From Lewinellaceae bacterium (GTDB lineage Bacteria; Bacteroidota; Bacteroidia; Chitinophagales; Saprospiraceae): a stretch of DNA of 64,000 nucleotides. The notes under the pieces were generated by a model, which worked only from the letters and a program-made list of their open reading frames with translations, was not told the DNA's origin and made no database searches. Shown in pieces: positions 35,277 through 44,305 of this stretch (the stretch's first letter is position 1; each line of letters starts with the position of its first letter). The stretch spans positions 186,001-250,000 of the forward strand of contig JACJYQ010000002.1 in assembly GCA_020636025.1 (NCBI GenBank), read 5' to 3'. The translations under genes and the position numbers were made by a program.

Positions 35277-36263
35277 TCATTCATCTTTATGCTCATTAAG
35301 AAATTCAATCATTTTAGGTGCAAGCCTTGCATTGCCACTTACCCAAACAAATTGCCGATGGTTAAACTTACACTTATCATGAAGTTCCAACAATTTCATA
35401 AAGCCTTCAAGATTTTGACTTGACAATTTTCGGTTTTTCTTTTTCTTATTTAATTCCTTGGGTACACATTTTTTAAAAATTGCTGAATAGGCTGTTTTTT
35501 GACTATGGTTTAAAGGCGCAAACCAGGTTCTTTTTTTCTGCAGATTTTCTTCTGTTTTTAGAGGATCAGCACAAGGATAAGTAATGCTTATGGATTCTAA
35601 ACTCTGTTCATTCCTGCCATTTACCTGTCCTACTTTTAGTTTAGCTGTACACATATTTTCTTTCTCAGCACCTGCTTGAATTGTGTGTTGACTTATAGCA
35701 AATGTATCAATATAGTCAACCGGTTTGCCGTTTTCCATTACTATTCCATATTGAAAATTTAAAAACACATCCATAAAAATGAAAGCCCCGCTAAAGTTTT
35801 TCATATCTAATTTATCCTTTTGCTTATTAGCACCAGTGGATGCAACTGTAAGCAATACTTGGGTATAGATTGTGTCCTCACCCGACTTGCTGAATAGAAG
35901 CTTAACATCCGAAGCTTGTCCCGATTGGATTGAAATAGGTGGGTTGGTAATAGGAACAACAAACAAGCCATAGCCAGACCTTGATTCACTTAACAGCGCT
36001 TTTCCCCAAACAGGCTCAAACCTGACGTAAGATTCTTCCGAGCTTGTGTCAGGTTGGATAAATGCTTGAAGAGGGTTCTTTTTGTAAAGGACATTTATTT
36101 CTTCCTGCGATTTAAAGGAAAGCTGAATGCGGCTTTCAGAATTAGTACTGCACCAAGAAACATTCGGCTCTGCTTTTACTTTAGGGATCTTTGCCTGTAA
36201 AGAAAAAGCATTGCTGATTAAAAGAGCGATTATTAAGACAAATGAAGTGTTGGTAGGTTTCAT
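35277..36263 (-). CDS. Truncated paralogue of the EndoU toxin scaffold (no toxin domain)
   Basis: A 328-residue protein with a signal peptide (MKPTNTSFVLIIALLISNAFSLQA) and no lipobox. Its body matches the N-terminal half of the toxin at 37784-39901 segment by segment: LLFSKSGEDTIYTQVLLTVAST against LVFSKSGPDTILAQVLLCAST, NFSGAFIFMDVFLNFQYG against DFTGAFAFFDLNRNFQFG. At the end, FVWVSGNARLAPKMIEFLNEH matches LNWVEDHGSLIPLMIGFLSAH. It stops where the toxin continues into its pre-toxin region, and it lacks the poly-glycine hinge. It may be a stand-alone delivery/anchor protein or the remnant of an older toxin that lost its tip. It lies last in the toxin cluster on the same strand. Confidence 0.75.
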   Translation of the reverse strand: MKPTNTSFVLIIALLISNAFSLQAKIPKVKAEPNVSWCSTNSESRIQLSFKSQEEINVLYKKNPLQAFIQPDTSSEESYVRFEPVWGKALLSESRSGYGLFVVPITNPPISIQSGQASDVKLLFSKSGEDTIYTQVLLTVASTGANKQKDKLDMKNFSGAFIFMDVFLNFQYGIVMENGKPVDYIDTFAISQHTIQAGAEKENMCTAKLKVGQVNGRNEQSLESISITYPCADPLKTEENLQKKRTWFAPLNHSQKTAYSAIFKKCVPKELNKKKKNRKLSSQNLEGFMKLLELHDKCKFNHRQFVWVSGNARLAPKMIEFLNEHKDE

Positions 36264-36438
36264 GATTTTTTAGAAATTGATTGTGTGAAGGCTAGCATTA
36301 AATTTTTCGTAAGTGGGAGATAAAACAAAGGCAGTAATTTGAGTTTACTGCCCTTGTTTAGCTAGGTGAATTTGTTGATTCAACTCTGATTCTCAATTAG
36401 TCTGAGACTACTCAATTTTTTGAAATAATAGAATTCAA

Positions 36439-37092
36439 TTATTGTGGGTCATTAAAGTCAAAAGAGTCCAACACCTGAATCTTTTTCCCCGCTGCCATAA
36501 AGTCATCTCGAGTCCAGAGGTCTTCAGGAGCCAATGACACATCTAATTCCAATCGAAATTTGTCATCTCCATCTGCAAAAATGTATAGCCATTTCCCATT
36601 GTCAAAAAGAATAGCAATAGCATCCAGTGTTCTGATATCAACTGGAATTGTAACAATAGGTCCATTATCCAATTCTTGATCAGCGCTATCATCATCCAGG
36701 TCATTATCAAAATCTCTTAATTCTGTTTGAACTATTCCAAGTCCGGCAATTTTAATTATGATTCCAAATTCACCTAAAATTGTCGCTGCCATCTCTTCTC
36801 TTCTTTGATAGCCTAAACGATCTAGATGTAATAATTCCTTCACCTCAAGGGCATAAAGATCTCCTCCAATTATTTCTTCCCAGTTGGCCCCGAAAACCAC
36901 CACCGAATAGACATTATTGGGATATTCTGAATATGCTACTAGTTGAAGGGAGTACTGACATGAGAATGTAATTGGATTTGTTATAGAGTATATTCCCGAT
37001 GGACTTGAAATAATAAACATTTTAGTACCTAACAGCTTTTTCAGCTCGGGATCCAGTTGATAGTTGAATGTAATTTGAAACTTGTTTTTCAT
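36439..37092 (-). CDS. Cytosolic acidic protein in the toxin locus, unknown
   Basis: I do not recognise a family. The 217-residue product has no signal peptide or transmembrane segment. It is acidic, with FDNDLDDDSADQELDNG in the middle and DGDDKFRLELDV toward the end, features common in immunity proteins. It lies 275 nt downstream of the probable immunity gene, between it and the truncated toxin-scaffold paralogue, all on the minus strand. It may be an extra immunity protein or an unrelated cargo gene. Lower A/T-rich spacing on both sides suggests a modular cassette. Confidence 0.6.
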   Translation of the reverse strand: MKNKFQITFNYQLDPELKKLLGTKMFIISSPSGIYSITNPITFSCQYSLQLVAYSEYPNNVYSVVVFGANWEEIIGGDLYALEVKELLHLDRLGYQRREEMAATILGEFGIIIKIAGLGIVQTELRDFDNDLDDDSADQELDNGPIVTIPVDIRTLDAIAILFDNGKWLYIFADGDDKFRLELDVSLAPEDLWTRDDFMAAGKKIQVLDSFDFNDPQ

Positions 37093-37367
37093 TTAAAAAC
37101 GCATTTTATAGATACAAAGTGGTTGTGAGAATCACATTTTTGAAAAAACTGATAATCAACGACTTATGCGAAAATTCGTTTTTATAACCACTTTGCGTCG
37201 ACTATAATTTAGTGTCCGCTAAAATGTAGCAACTCCATAATGCCTTTAAATTTTCTCGCAAATATTAATGATTGCCTGGGAGCAGTAAGCGTTAATTACT
37301 ACCCCCAATGCTTTTCTAGAAAGAAGTATTATTATCATCAAAATGGCTTCCCAATAATGGATTAGCC

Positions 37368-37793
37368 TTATTTGTCCAATTGTGTCAGAAACTCAGGCTT
37401 TACTTGATCGCGAGGAACACAAACCCAGCCCTTAGCATAAAAATCTTTCAAAAATTCTTTCCAATCTGAAAGTAATTTTATTAATAACTGGGTGTCTAAT
37501 TTAAAGAGAATATTTGGAGTAAATTGTTCATAAACTTCACAATACTGAGGATAAACTTCTATAAATGTCGCTTGATACTGCTCCAAATGAAAATATGAAC
37601 CTCGTTCAAAAACATCAATTTGTATTCTTTCGAGAACAAAATCAATGAACTCAATATTTGAAAGATCTAAGTAACTCAACCTTTCCAAATATGAATATGG
37701 ATAATTTTCAAGCACTTTAATAAATGGAATAGGCTTAGTATCTTTAAATTTTAGGATACAGAAGTTGTATGTCAGGTTTTCTATTAATTCCAT
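37368..37793 (-). CDS. Probable immunity protein for the EndoU toxin
   Basis: A 141-residue cytosolic protein whose start overlaps the toxin's 3' end by 10 nt, the usual layout for a toxin and its cognate immunity gene. It is helical and aromatic-rich (YSYLERLSYLDLSNIEFIDFV, FHLEQYQATFIEVYPQYC, LIKLLSDWKEFLKDFYAKGW), with no signal. I do not recognise a named immunity family. The assignment is by position and character: translational coupling ensures that the protecting protein is made with the toxin. Confidence 0.7.
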   Translation of the reverse strand: MELIENLTYNFCILKFKDTKPIPFIKVLENYPYSYLERLSYLDLSNIEFIDFVLERIQIDVFERGSYFHLEQYQATFIEVYPQYCEVYEQFTPNILFKLDTQLLIKLLSDWKEFLKDFYAKGWVCVPRDQVKPEFLTQLDK

Positions 37794-39901
37794 TTTGGAT
37801 ACGCTGATTTAATTTTACCATTATCTGTTTGAATAATTACCGGGATACCTTCTGAAGTTGTTCCAAGATAAGTTCCAGACCCCCATTCAGGCTTTAGTGT
37901 TTTATTTTCCCAAGCCACTTTCAATTCATCAACTAACTTTAATTCATCCCAGTCATCAGGAAAGAAGTCTTTGTTATAGAGAAATTGCCCATCTGGTTTA
38001 AGAATCTTAGCCTTATAGCACCCTGCCTGAGTTGGAACTCTCTCAACAAGCTTGTAGGAATCATCAGCAATTAAAGCACTGATATGATGTTTTCCTCCAC
38101 CCGGAGTTCCATCTCCTCTGAAAATGTGTTCAATGGTATTTTGGTTAATATATGGGACGTTTGCATAAACGATAAGTTCATCAATACTTTTAACTCCTCG
38201 CTCTATTGCCGCCTTTACCTTTGCTAATATATTGGGATCGGTGCGAATTTCCTTTGGACAGTTAATTAAAAACTTCCATCCCGCTTGTAATACACCATAA
38301 CCCTTAGTCAGTTTCCAGGCCGCAAGAACTTCATCAGAATGTCGCCAAAGATCATAAAGTTCATCGAATGGCACAAGGACTCCCAATAGAGCGAATGTGC
38401 AATCCCACGATATACCATCATTACAACTAAGGTATATGTCAGCTATATCACCAATTCCCCATGGCACAAATGTTATTCCAACAGGCAATATTACAGTTTC
38501 AAAGATTTCCATATAGAACTGTAAATCTTCTATCGTAGGTAGGTCAGGCCAGCCCTCTTGTTGAAATATCTGATAAAGTGTATATGTTGCTAAATAATTT
38601 AAAGCGCCATTTTGTTGTATGAATTCAATATCCTGAGGATCAAAATTATTAGTCTCTAAAAATGAGTAAAGATCTTCTACCGCCTTTTTGCCCCCTTGCG
38701 TCGTCGAATTCTCAATAATCCATCTCAATTCAATCTCTGACAAACCTAGAATAACCTGCAATTCTGCCAGGTCGACCATGTTAAACCAGGAAAAGAACTG
38801 CGTGCCACCAATTCTGGCATCTATAACATCCTTAAGCGCATTTACCCAGGCTTCCTCATTGTTGTGAGCACTCAAAAAACCAATCATGAGAGGTATGAGA
38901 CTACCGTGGTCCTCAACCCAATTAAGCTGTTCTTCACTAAAATCGCAAATACTATTTAAAGTATAAAGCTGAGAATATTCATTAATGCTAAAACCCGGCG
39001 GCAGCTCTCCTCCAAAATACACAAAGATGTGTATTGGAATTCCCAAAAATAATGCACCGTAAATGTTCAACTGACCGGTTTCGATAGCATTAGCAACCCA
39101 CGAATATTGGCCTAATGATTCAGGTGAAATTGGAATTCCACCGCCGCCACCGCCGCCACCGCCAGTGCCTACGCTACCGCCACCGCCGTTTCCGCCACCA
39201 CCAATATCATCCTGGCAATCCACATAAATAGTCACATGAGTCTCACAGTTGTCTAAAACCCAGATACATTCTTCCCATATATCAACATAAACTGTACAGG
39301 TTTCTGAACGATCGTCAACTATATTCTCTTGGGTAATACCAATTGAATCAATAATTGTTAGCGGCGTGCCGGAATCCAACACAAATCCAAATTGAAAATT
39401 ACGGTTCAGGTCAAAAAAAGCAAATGCACCGGTGAAATCACTCAATGAGTAGCCATTTGGGTGAGAATCATGATATTCAGGAGTGGATGCACAAAGTAGA
39501 ACCTGTGCCAGGATAGTGTCGGGTCCGGACTTACTGAATACCAACTGAGCACTAGCTCTTCCATCGTTTAACATGGCTAAGGTGCTATCGGATATAGGAA
39601 CAATAACTATTTCCCGGCCGGATTGAGCATTGCTAAGTACTGCAAGGTTCCAAAGGGGTTCAATGGCAAAATTTAATGCCGTGCTGTTTGCTTCTGGTCC
39701 CTCAATAGATTGCAATTTCGTTTGATCAAGTGCGGCATAATATTTTTTTACCTCTTCGATTGAAATACTGAAGGTTTCTGATTTGACACTGTTTGATTTA
39801 GAGTCAATCTCAAAATTGTCTTTTTTACATGATGTTATGGTTAGTAACATCAATAAAAGGCCGAAGAATGACCACGAAATAGTTTTTTGAATAGTTGACA
39901 T
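37784..39901 (-). CDS. Lipoprotein polymorphic toxin with C-terminal EndoU nuclease
   Basis: The frame is open to 39985, but the ATG at 39901 starts a lipoprotein signal (MSTIQKTISWSFFGLL... with lipobox TSC), giving 705 residues. An N-terminal ~230-residue scaffold is followed by a poly-glycine hinge (about 234-255), a helical pre-toxin region with ILPVGITFVPWGIGDIADIY and LVPFDELYDLWRHSDE, and a C-terminal bacterial EndoU RNase domain (about 590-705). The EndoU evidence is two histidine motifs (TIEHIFRGD; GGGKHHISALI), FFPDDWDELKLVDELKVAW, and the end NGKIKSAYPKW. EndoU domains cleave RNA, often tRNA. Overlap with a downstream gene implies immunity. A lipid anchor on such a toxin is unusual and suggests contact-dependent delivery. 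Confidence 0.85.
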   Translation of the reverse strand: MSTIQKTISWSFFGLLLMLLTITSCKKDNFEIDSKSNSVKSETFSISIEEVKKYYAALDQTKLQSIEGPEANSTALNFAIEPLWNLAVLSNAQSGREIVIVPISDSTLAMLNDGRASAQLVFSKSGPDTILAQVLLCASTPEYHDSHPNGYSLSDFTGAFAFFDLNRNFQFGFVLDSGTPLTIIDSIGITQENIVDDRSETCTVYVDIWEECIWVLDNCETHVTIYVDCQDDIGGGGNGGGGSVGTGGGGGGGGGIPISPESLGQYSWVANAIETGQLNIYGALFLGIPIHIFVYFGGELPPGFSINEYSQLYTLNSICDFSEEQLNWVEDHGSLIPLMIGFLSAHNNEEAWVNALKDVIDARIGGTQFFSWFNMVDLAELQVILGLSEIELRWIIENSTTQGGKKAVEDLYSFLETNNFDPQDIEFIQQNGALNYLATYTLYQIFQQEGWPDLPTIEDLQFYMEIFETVILPVGITFVPWGIGDIADIYLSCNDGISWDCTFALLGVLVPFDELYDLWRHSDEVLAAWKLTKGYGVLQAGWKFLINCPKEIRTDPNILAKVKAAIERGVKSIDELIVYANVPYINQNTIEHIFRGDGTPGGGKHHISALIADDSYKLVERVPTQAGCYKAKILKPDGQFLYNKDFFPDDWDELKLVDELKVAWENKTLKPEWGSGTYLGTTSEGIPVIIQTDNGKIKSAYPKWN

Positions 39902-40006
39902 AATGTGATTTTTAGTGGTGAAAAGTGATTTGATTCTCATGTCAGTGCAAAGATTCAGACTTGTCATGCAGACTTTTGGGGACACTTCAGGACAATTGAT
40001 GACATC

Positions 40007-40201
40007 TCATGACAGCCATTCAAGTCGTTCAAAGATTTCTGTCTGTTTTTGAGGAGAAATCAGTCCACGAGGTATTTTCAGATTTGCTTTTTTTAGTCTT
40101 CTTTGAAGGGTTTTTAAACTCATTCCCATTTCCTCAGCAATCTGTTCCTTGGTTTTTGCTTTGACGATTTGTTGGTTTTGCGAAAAATTCGAGGTTGTCA
40201 T
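40007..40201 (-). CDS. Small helix-turn-helix protein heading the toxin locus
   Basis: A 64-residue protein that is essentially one DNA-binding helix-turn-helix: KEQIAEEMGMSLKTLQRRLKKANL, with QRRLKKA as the recognition helix, and a basic tail KIPRGLISPQKQ. It resembles the HTH part of Fis/AraC-like or Myb-like mini-regulators, not a full repressor. It lies 105 nt upstream of the EndoU toxin gene on the same strand, so it likely regulates the toxin cluster or itself. No clear TAnnTTTG promoter was found upstream. Confidence 0.7.
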   Translation of the reverse strand: MTTSNFSQNQQIVKAKTKEQIAEEMGMSLKTLQRRLKKANLKIPRGLISPQKQTEIFERLEWLS

Positions 40202-40401
40202 AATTGTACTGGTTTTGAATTCTTTGATATGTTGATCTTACTACAAATATCAAGGCATACTATCCAAAGTATTAGTAACACTTTTTCCTGCTAATTCCAT
40301 GGCACACTTCCCAATGTCACATATCAGATTTAGCGAAATCAGATTTAGTATCTCAACAAAAACTTCACTTTCCCTTCTCCAAATTCCCGTTCTTTGTTCC
40401 T

Positions 40402-43400
40402 ATGGAGCAAAACTTCAAACACACAGCTTTCAAGCCATACATACTTCCAATTGCCCTGATCGCCATTGGTATGCTCTCTTTTAGCAACGACCGCCGTTTT
40501 GCAAACCTGTCCCGCTCAAATACGCCCAGCGAAGCACAGTGGGTGGATTCGGTTTTTAATGCGCTCACAGAAGACGAACGGCTCGGACAGCTTTTCATGT
40601 TCCGCGCACACCTCGACAAGGATTCTGCCTACGAACAAAGTGTGGAGGACCTGATAAGAAAGTACAAGCCCGGTGGACTTTGCATGTTCAACCCTACTCA
40701 AACCGGCACCGTAGAAAAACAAGCCGAAATCACCAACCGTTACCAGGCTGCCAGTCCACAATTGCCGCTGCTCATCTCCATGGACCTGGAAAATGGACTG
40801 GCCATGCGGCTAAGAACTTCTACGATTTACTACCCAAGAGCCATGATGCTTGGCGCGCTTCAGGATAACCGACTGATTTATGAAATGGGGCGTGAAGTTG
40901 CGCGGCAATGCCGGCGACTGGGGGTACATGTAAACTTTGCCCCCGTGGCTGATGTAAATAACAACCCCAACAATCCTGTGATAGGTGAGCGGAGCTATGG
41001 AGAGGACCGGCATAATGTGGCTGCGAAGGCATTCCAGTATATGTCCGGATTGCAGGACGGCGGCGTGCTGGCATGTGCCAAACATTTTCCAGGCCACGGG
41101 GATACGGATATGGACTCACATTACGATCTGCCTTTGATCAAATACGACCGAAAGCGATTAGACAGTCTGGAGCTGCATTCATTCAAAATGCTGTCGGAAA
41201 CCGGAGTCGGTTCCTTTATGATCGCGCACCTGTCGGTACCGGCTCTGGAAAATCGCCCGAATCGACCTACGACGCTGAGCAGAGCGGTGGTAACCGATTT
41301 ACTGAGAAAGCAAATTGGTTTTGACGGACTCATATTCACCGATGCCATGGAAATGGAAGGCGTAAAAAAGTTCTTCCCAGGCGGCTCAGCCGATGTGGAA
41401 GCACTAAAAGCCGGCAATGATGTAATCCTGCTTCCGGTAAATATGGAAGAAAGCTGGACAGCCATTCATAAAGCATTGGAAGACGGGTCGCTGGATCGCG
41501 AACAATTAAACACCAGCGTAAAACGGGTTCTCCGGGTAAAATACCGACTCGGACTCACCAGGCCACAGCATGTGGAACCAGCGAACATCAGAAAGGAAAT
41601 CAATACTCCGGAGGCCTATTTGCTAAAAAGAAAAATCGTGGCTGCCGCCATGACCCTGGTAAATGACAATCAGAATCAAGTAGGATTTCCGCAACTGGGA
41701 AAAAAACGTTTTGCCTCTGTGGCTGTTGGCGATACGAATAGGTGTGAATTTCAAACCTACTGCGGTTATTACGCTCCGGTAACGCATTTCAACCTGTCAA
41801 AAATCAGCGATGCCAAAACACAGGAACACCTGCTCGATTCGCTGAAACAGTTCGATGTAGTAATGGCCAGCCTGCACGGCATGCGCACTGTGCCTTTGCC
41901 TTACCGGCTTCCTCGCGCTGAGGCAGGAGCAGATACCATGTACGGACTTGATCCTTCGCAGATCGCCTTTTTGGAAAAGTTGAGCAAACAGAACACAGTA
42001 GCTCTAACTGTGTTTGGTAGTCCGTATACGCTGAAATGGTTACCAGAAACCAGTGTTTTATTACAGGCCTACACGGAAGATCCTGTGGCACAGCAGTATG
42101 CGGCACAATGCCTGTTTGGCGCAAGCGATATCAATGGAATTTTACCCGTAAGTGCAAGCAAATTGGCGCATTTTGGCCACGGGATCAAGAAGATTTTTGC
42201 CCAAAAAAGACTGGGCTATGATCTCCCTGAGGCTGTTGGTTTGAGCAGTGATACGCTCGCTTTGATGGATAGTTTAGTCCAGGAAATGATCCGTACAGGC
42301 GCAGCGCCAGGCTGCCAGATATTAGTGGCGAAAGACAACAAGATCGTGTGGAACAAGGCCTATGGGCATTATACCTATTCGCAAACAACACCGGTTACTA
42401 CAGAAACCATTTACGACCTGGCCTCTGTAACAAAAGTAGCAGCCACCACCATCTCTATAATGAAGCTTACGGAGACCAACCAGATGTCGCTCGATTCCCA
42501 AATGTCGAAATACGTACCGGAGCTGAAAAAGACGGATAAAAAGAGCCTGTTGGTTAAAGAATTACTGGCACACTACGGCGGACTAAAAGCATGGATTCCA
42601 TTTTATCTGCAAACCCTGAATGCGGAGAAGTTGCCAAATCCAAAAATTTACCATGCTACGCCAAACAAGCGATACAAAGTGCCCGTTACACGAGACATGT
42701 ATATGGACAGAGCCTGGGTGGATTCAGTCTGGCAGCAAATATTTTACAGTCCATTAAGGGAGAACAAAGATTACAAATACTCTGATCTCGATCTCTACTT
42801 GGGTGCCCGGGCCTTAGAGAATATCAGCGGGCATCCGGTGGATGAATATGCCGATCAGTATTACTACAAGCCCCTTGGACTTTCTACCACCGGTTTCAAC
42901 CCATGGAAAAGAGGACTAAGTCTTCGCTGCGCTCCAACTGAGGCCGACAACTATTTCCGGCATCAGGAGTTACAAGGATATGTACACGATATGGGCGCTG
43001 CCATGTTGGGTGGAGTAGCCGGACATGCGGGCTTGTTCTCCAGCGCCAATGACCTGGCTAAAATATTCCAGATGTTGCTGAATGGCGGTAGTTATGGAAC
43101 AATACAATATCTCCAACCCCAAACGGTTAAACGCTTCACCACTCGATATGAAAAAAGTTCGCGCCGTGGAATGGGTTTCGATATGAAGGAACTGGATGAT
43201 AAACGCGCGGCAAATATGAGTCTGCTAGCCGGCAAAAACACCTTTGGTCATTTAGGCTTTACAGGAAACGGCGCCTGGGCAGATCCAGATAAAAATCTGA
43301 TTTTCATATTTTTATCAAACAGAACTTACCCAACGATGGAAAACAACAAGCTGGGTGACGAAGATTTCCGACCAAGACTTCAGAGTCTGGTTTACCGGGC

Positions 43401-43410
43401 AATGCGATAA
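40402..43410 (+). CDS. Fusion of GH3 glycosidase and beta-lactamase-fold serine hydrolase
   Basis: A 1002-residue two-enzyme protein. Residues about 45-390 form a glycoside hydrolase 3 domain of the beta-N-acetylglucosaminidase (NagZ) type: KHFPGHGDTD near 226 supplies the His/Asp acid-base pair, and FTDAMEMEG has the nucleophile D314. A GH3 C-terminal domain follows to about 570. Residues about 590-1000 form a class C beta-lactamase/esterase domain with the serine motif ASVTKVA (S675, K678), YSDLD in place of YxN, and HLGFTG in place of KTG. Such fusions are known in Bacteroidota and point to peptidoglycan turnover. An N-terminal hydrophobic stretch (PYILPIALIAIGMLSF) suggests export or anchoring. 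Confidence 0.9.
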   Translation: MEQNFKHTAFKPYILPIALIAIGMLSFSNDRRFANLSRSNTPSEAQWVDSVFNALTEDERLGQLFMFRAHLDKDSAYEQSVEDLIRKYKPGGLCMFNPTQTGTVEKQAEITNRYQAASPQLPLLISMDLENGLAMRLRTSTIYYPRAMMLGALQDNRLIYEMGREVARQCRRLGVHVNFAPVADVNNNPNNPVIGERSYGEDRHNVAAKAFQYMSGLQDGGVLACAKHFPGHGDTDMDSHYDLPLIKYDRKRLDSLELHSFKMLSETGVGSFMIAHLSVPALENRPNRPTTLSRAVVTDLLRKQIGFDGLIFTDAMEMEGVKKFFPGGSADVEALKAGNDVILLPVNMEESWTAIHKALEDGSLDREQLNTSVKRVLRVKYRLGLTRPQHVEPANIRKEINTPEAYLLKRKIVAAAMTLVNDNQNQVGFPQLGKKRFASVAVGDTNRCEFQTYCGYYAPVTHFNLSKISDAKTQEHLLDSLKQFDVVMASLHGMRTVPLPYRLPRAEAGADTMYGLDPSQIAFLEKLSKQNTVALTVFGSPYTLKWLPETSVLLQAYTEDPVAQQYAAQCLFGASDINGILPVSASKLAHFGHGIKKIFAQKRLGYDLPEAVGLSSDTLALMDSLVQEMIRTGAAPGCQILVAKDNKIVWNKAYGHYTYSQTTPVTTETIYDLASVTKVAATTISIMKLTETNQMSLDSQMSKYVPELKKTDKKSLLVKELLAHYGGLKAWIPFYLQTLNAEKLPNPKIYHATPNKRYKVPVTRDMYMDRAWVDSVWQQIFYSPLRENKDYKYSDLDLYLGARALENISGHPVDEYADQYYYKPLGLSTTGFNPWKRGLSLRCAPTEADNYFRHQELQGYVHDMGAAMLGGVAGHAGLFSSANDLAKIFQMLLNGGSYGTIQYLQPQTVKRFTTRYEKSSRRGMGFDMKELDDKRAANMSLLAGKNTFGHLGFTGNGAWADPDKNLIFIFLSNRTYPTMENNKLGDEDFRPRLQSLVYRAMR

Positions 43411-43414
43411 CGGG

Positions 43415-43442
43415 AATTATGAATTATGAGTTATGAATTATT
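43415..43442. repeat. AATTATG heptad tract between GH3 and amn genes
   Basis: Four 7-nt words (AATTATG, AATTATG, AGTTATG, AATTATT) follow in tandem directly after the GH3 stop and run to 6 nt before the amn ATG. Its 18-mer at 43422-43439 is the reverse complement of 31573-31590. Confidence 0.8.
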
Positions 43443-43447
43443 ACGCT

Positions 43448-44305
43448 ATGGAAGAATCTAAGAAGCAAAACCAACTTTCGCAGAATGATCTTGATGCTGT
43501 CAAAAGAGACAATTTTGAGCAGGAGAAACACATCAAAAATGAGATCATAAAAGACTGGCTGCCGCGATATACCGGTATGCCGCTAGAGCAATTTGGGGAG
43601 TACATTCTGCTGGTAAATTTTGGCGGATATGTCAAGGCTTTTGCAGAACAACACGATGTGCACATATACGGAGCAGACCGTCCCATGCAAGCGGCCTCTG
43701 CTGAGGGAATAACGATTATCAATTTTGGTATCGGCAGTCCAAATGCCGGCCTGATCATCGATTTACTGGAGGTTATACAACCCAAAGCCGTATTATTCCT
43801 GGGAAAATGCGGTGGCACCAAAACAGGTAAAAACCAAAACGGCGACCTGATATTACCCATCGCCGCCATTCGCGGAGAAGGAACCAGTAATGACTACCTA
43901 CCCCCGGAGGTTCCTGCCTTACCGGCCTTCGCGCTGCAAAAAGCCGTTTCAACTACCATTCGCGACTACGAACTTGACTATTGGACCGGGGTAATTTACA
44001 CCACCAACAAGCGCGTTTGGGAACACCGGGAAGACTTCAAGGAAAAGTTGCGTGACCTGCGCTGCATTGCCGTTGATATGGAAACCGCCACCATTTTTGT
44101 AGCCGCGTTTAAGAATCACATGCCCGCCGGAGCCCTGTTACTTGTGAGCGATATGCCCATGACTAAAGAAGGGGTAAAAACCGAAGCCAGTGATAAAGTC
44201 GTCACGGCGAAGTTTGCACAAAACCACCTGTCCATCGGCATTGATTCCCTGAAACAATTGATGAACAGCGGACTTACCGTTAAGCATTTGCGCTTCGAGA
44301 TATAA
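43448..44305 (+). CDS. amn: AMP nucleosidase
   Basis: This enzyme splits AMP into adenine and ribose 5-phosphate, adjusting the adenylate pool. The frame is open from 43433 inside the heptad tract, but the ATG at 43448 (MEESKKQNQLSQND) is the better start, giving 285 residues. The fold is a nucleoside-phosphorylase type: INFGIGSPNAGLIIDLL, VLFLGKCGGTK, and CIAVDMETATIFVAAF with the catalytic-site MET motif, then LLLVSDMPM. This is the short Bacteroidota form without the extra N-terminal domain of E. coli Amn. The stop codon abuts a long inverted repeat shared with the convergent outer-membrane gene. Confidence 0.93.
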   Translation: MEESKKQNQLSQNDLDAVKRDNFEQEKHIKNEIIKDWLPRYTGMPLEQFGEYILLVNFGGYVKAFAEQHDVHIYGADRPMQAASAEGITIINFGIGSPNAGLIIDLLEVIQPKAVLFLGKCGGTKTGKNQNGDLILPIAAIRGEGTSNDYLPPEVPALPAFALQKAVSTTIRDYELDYWTGVIYTTNKRVWEHREDFKEKLRDLRCIAVDMETATIFVAAFKNHMPAGALLLVSDMPMTKEGVKTEASDKVVTAKFAQNHLSIGIDSLKQLMNSGLTVKHLRFEI

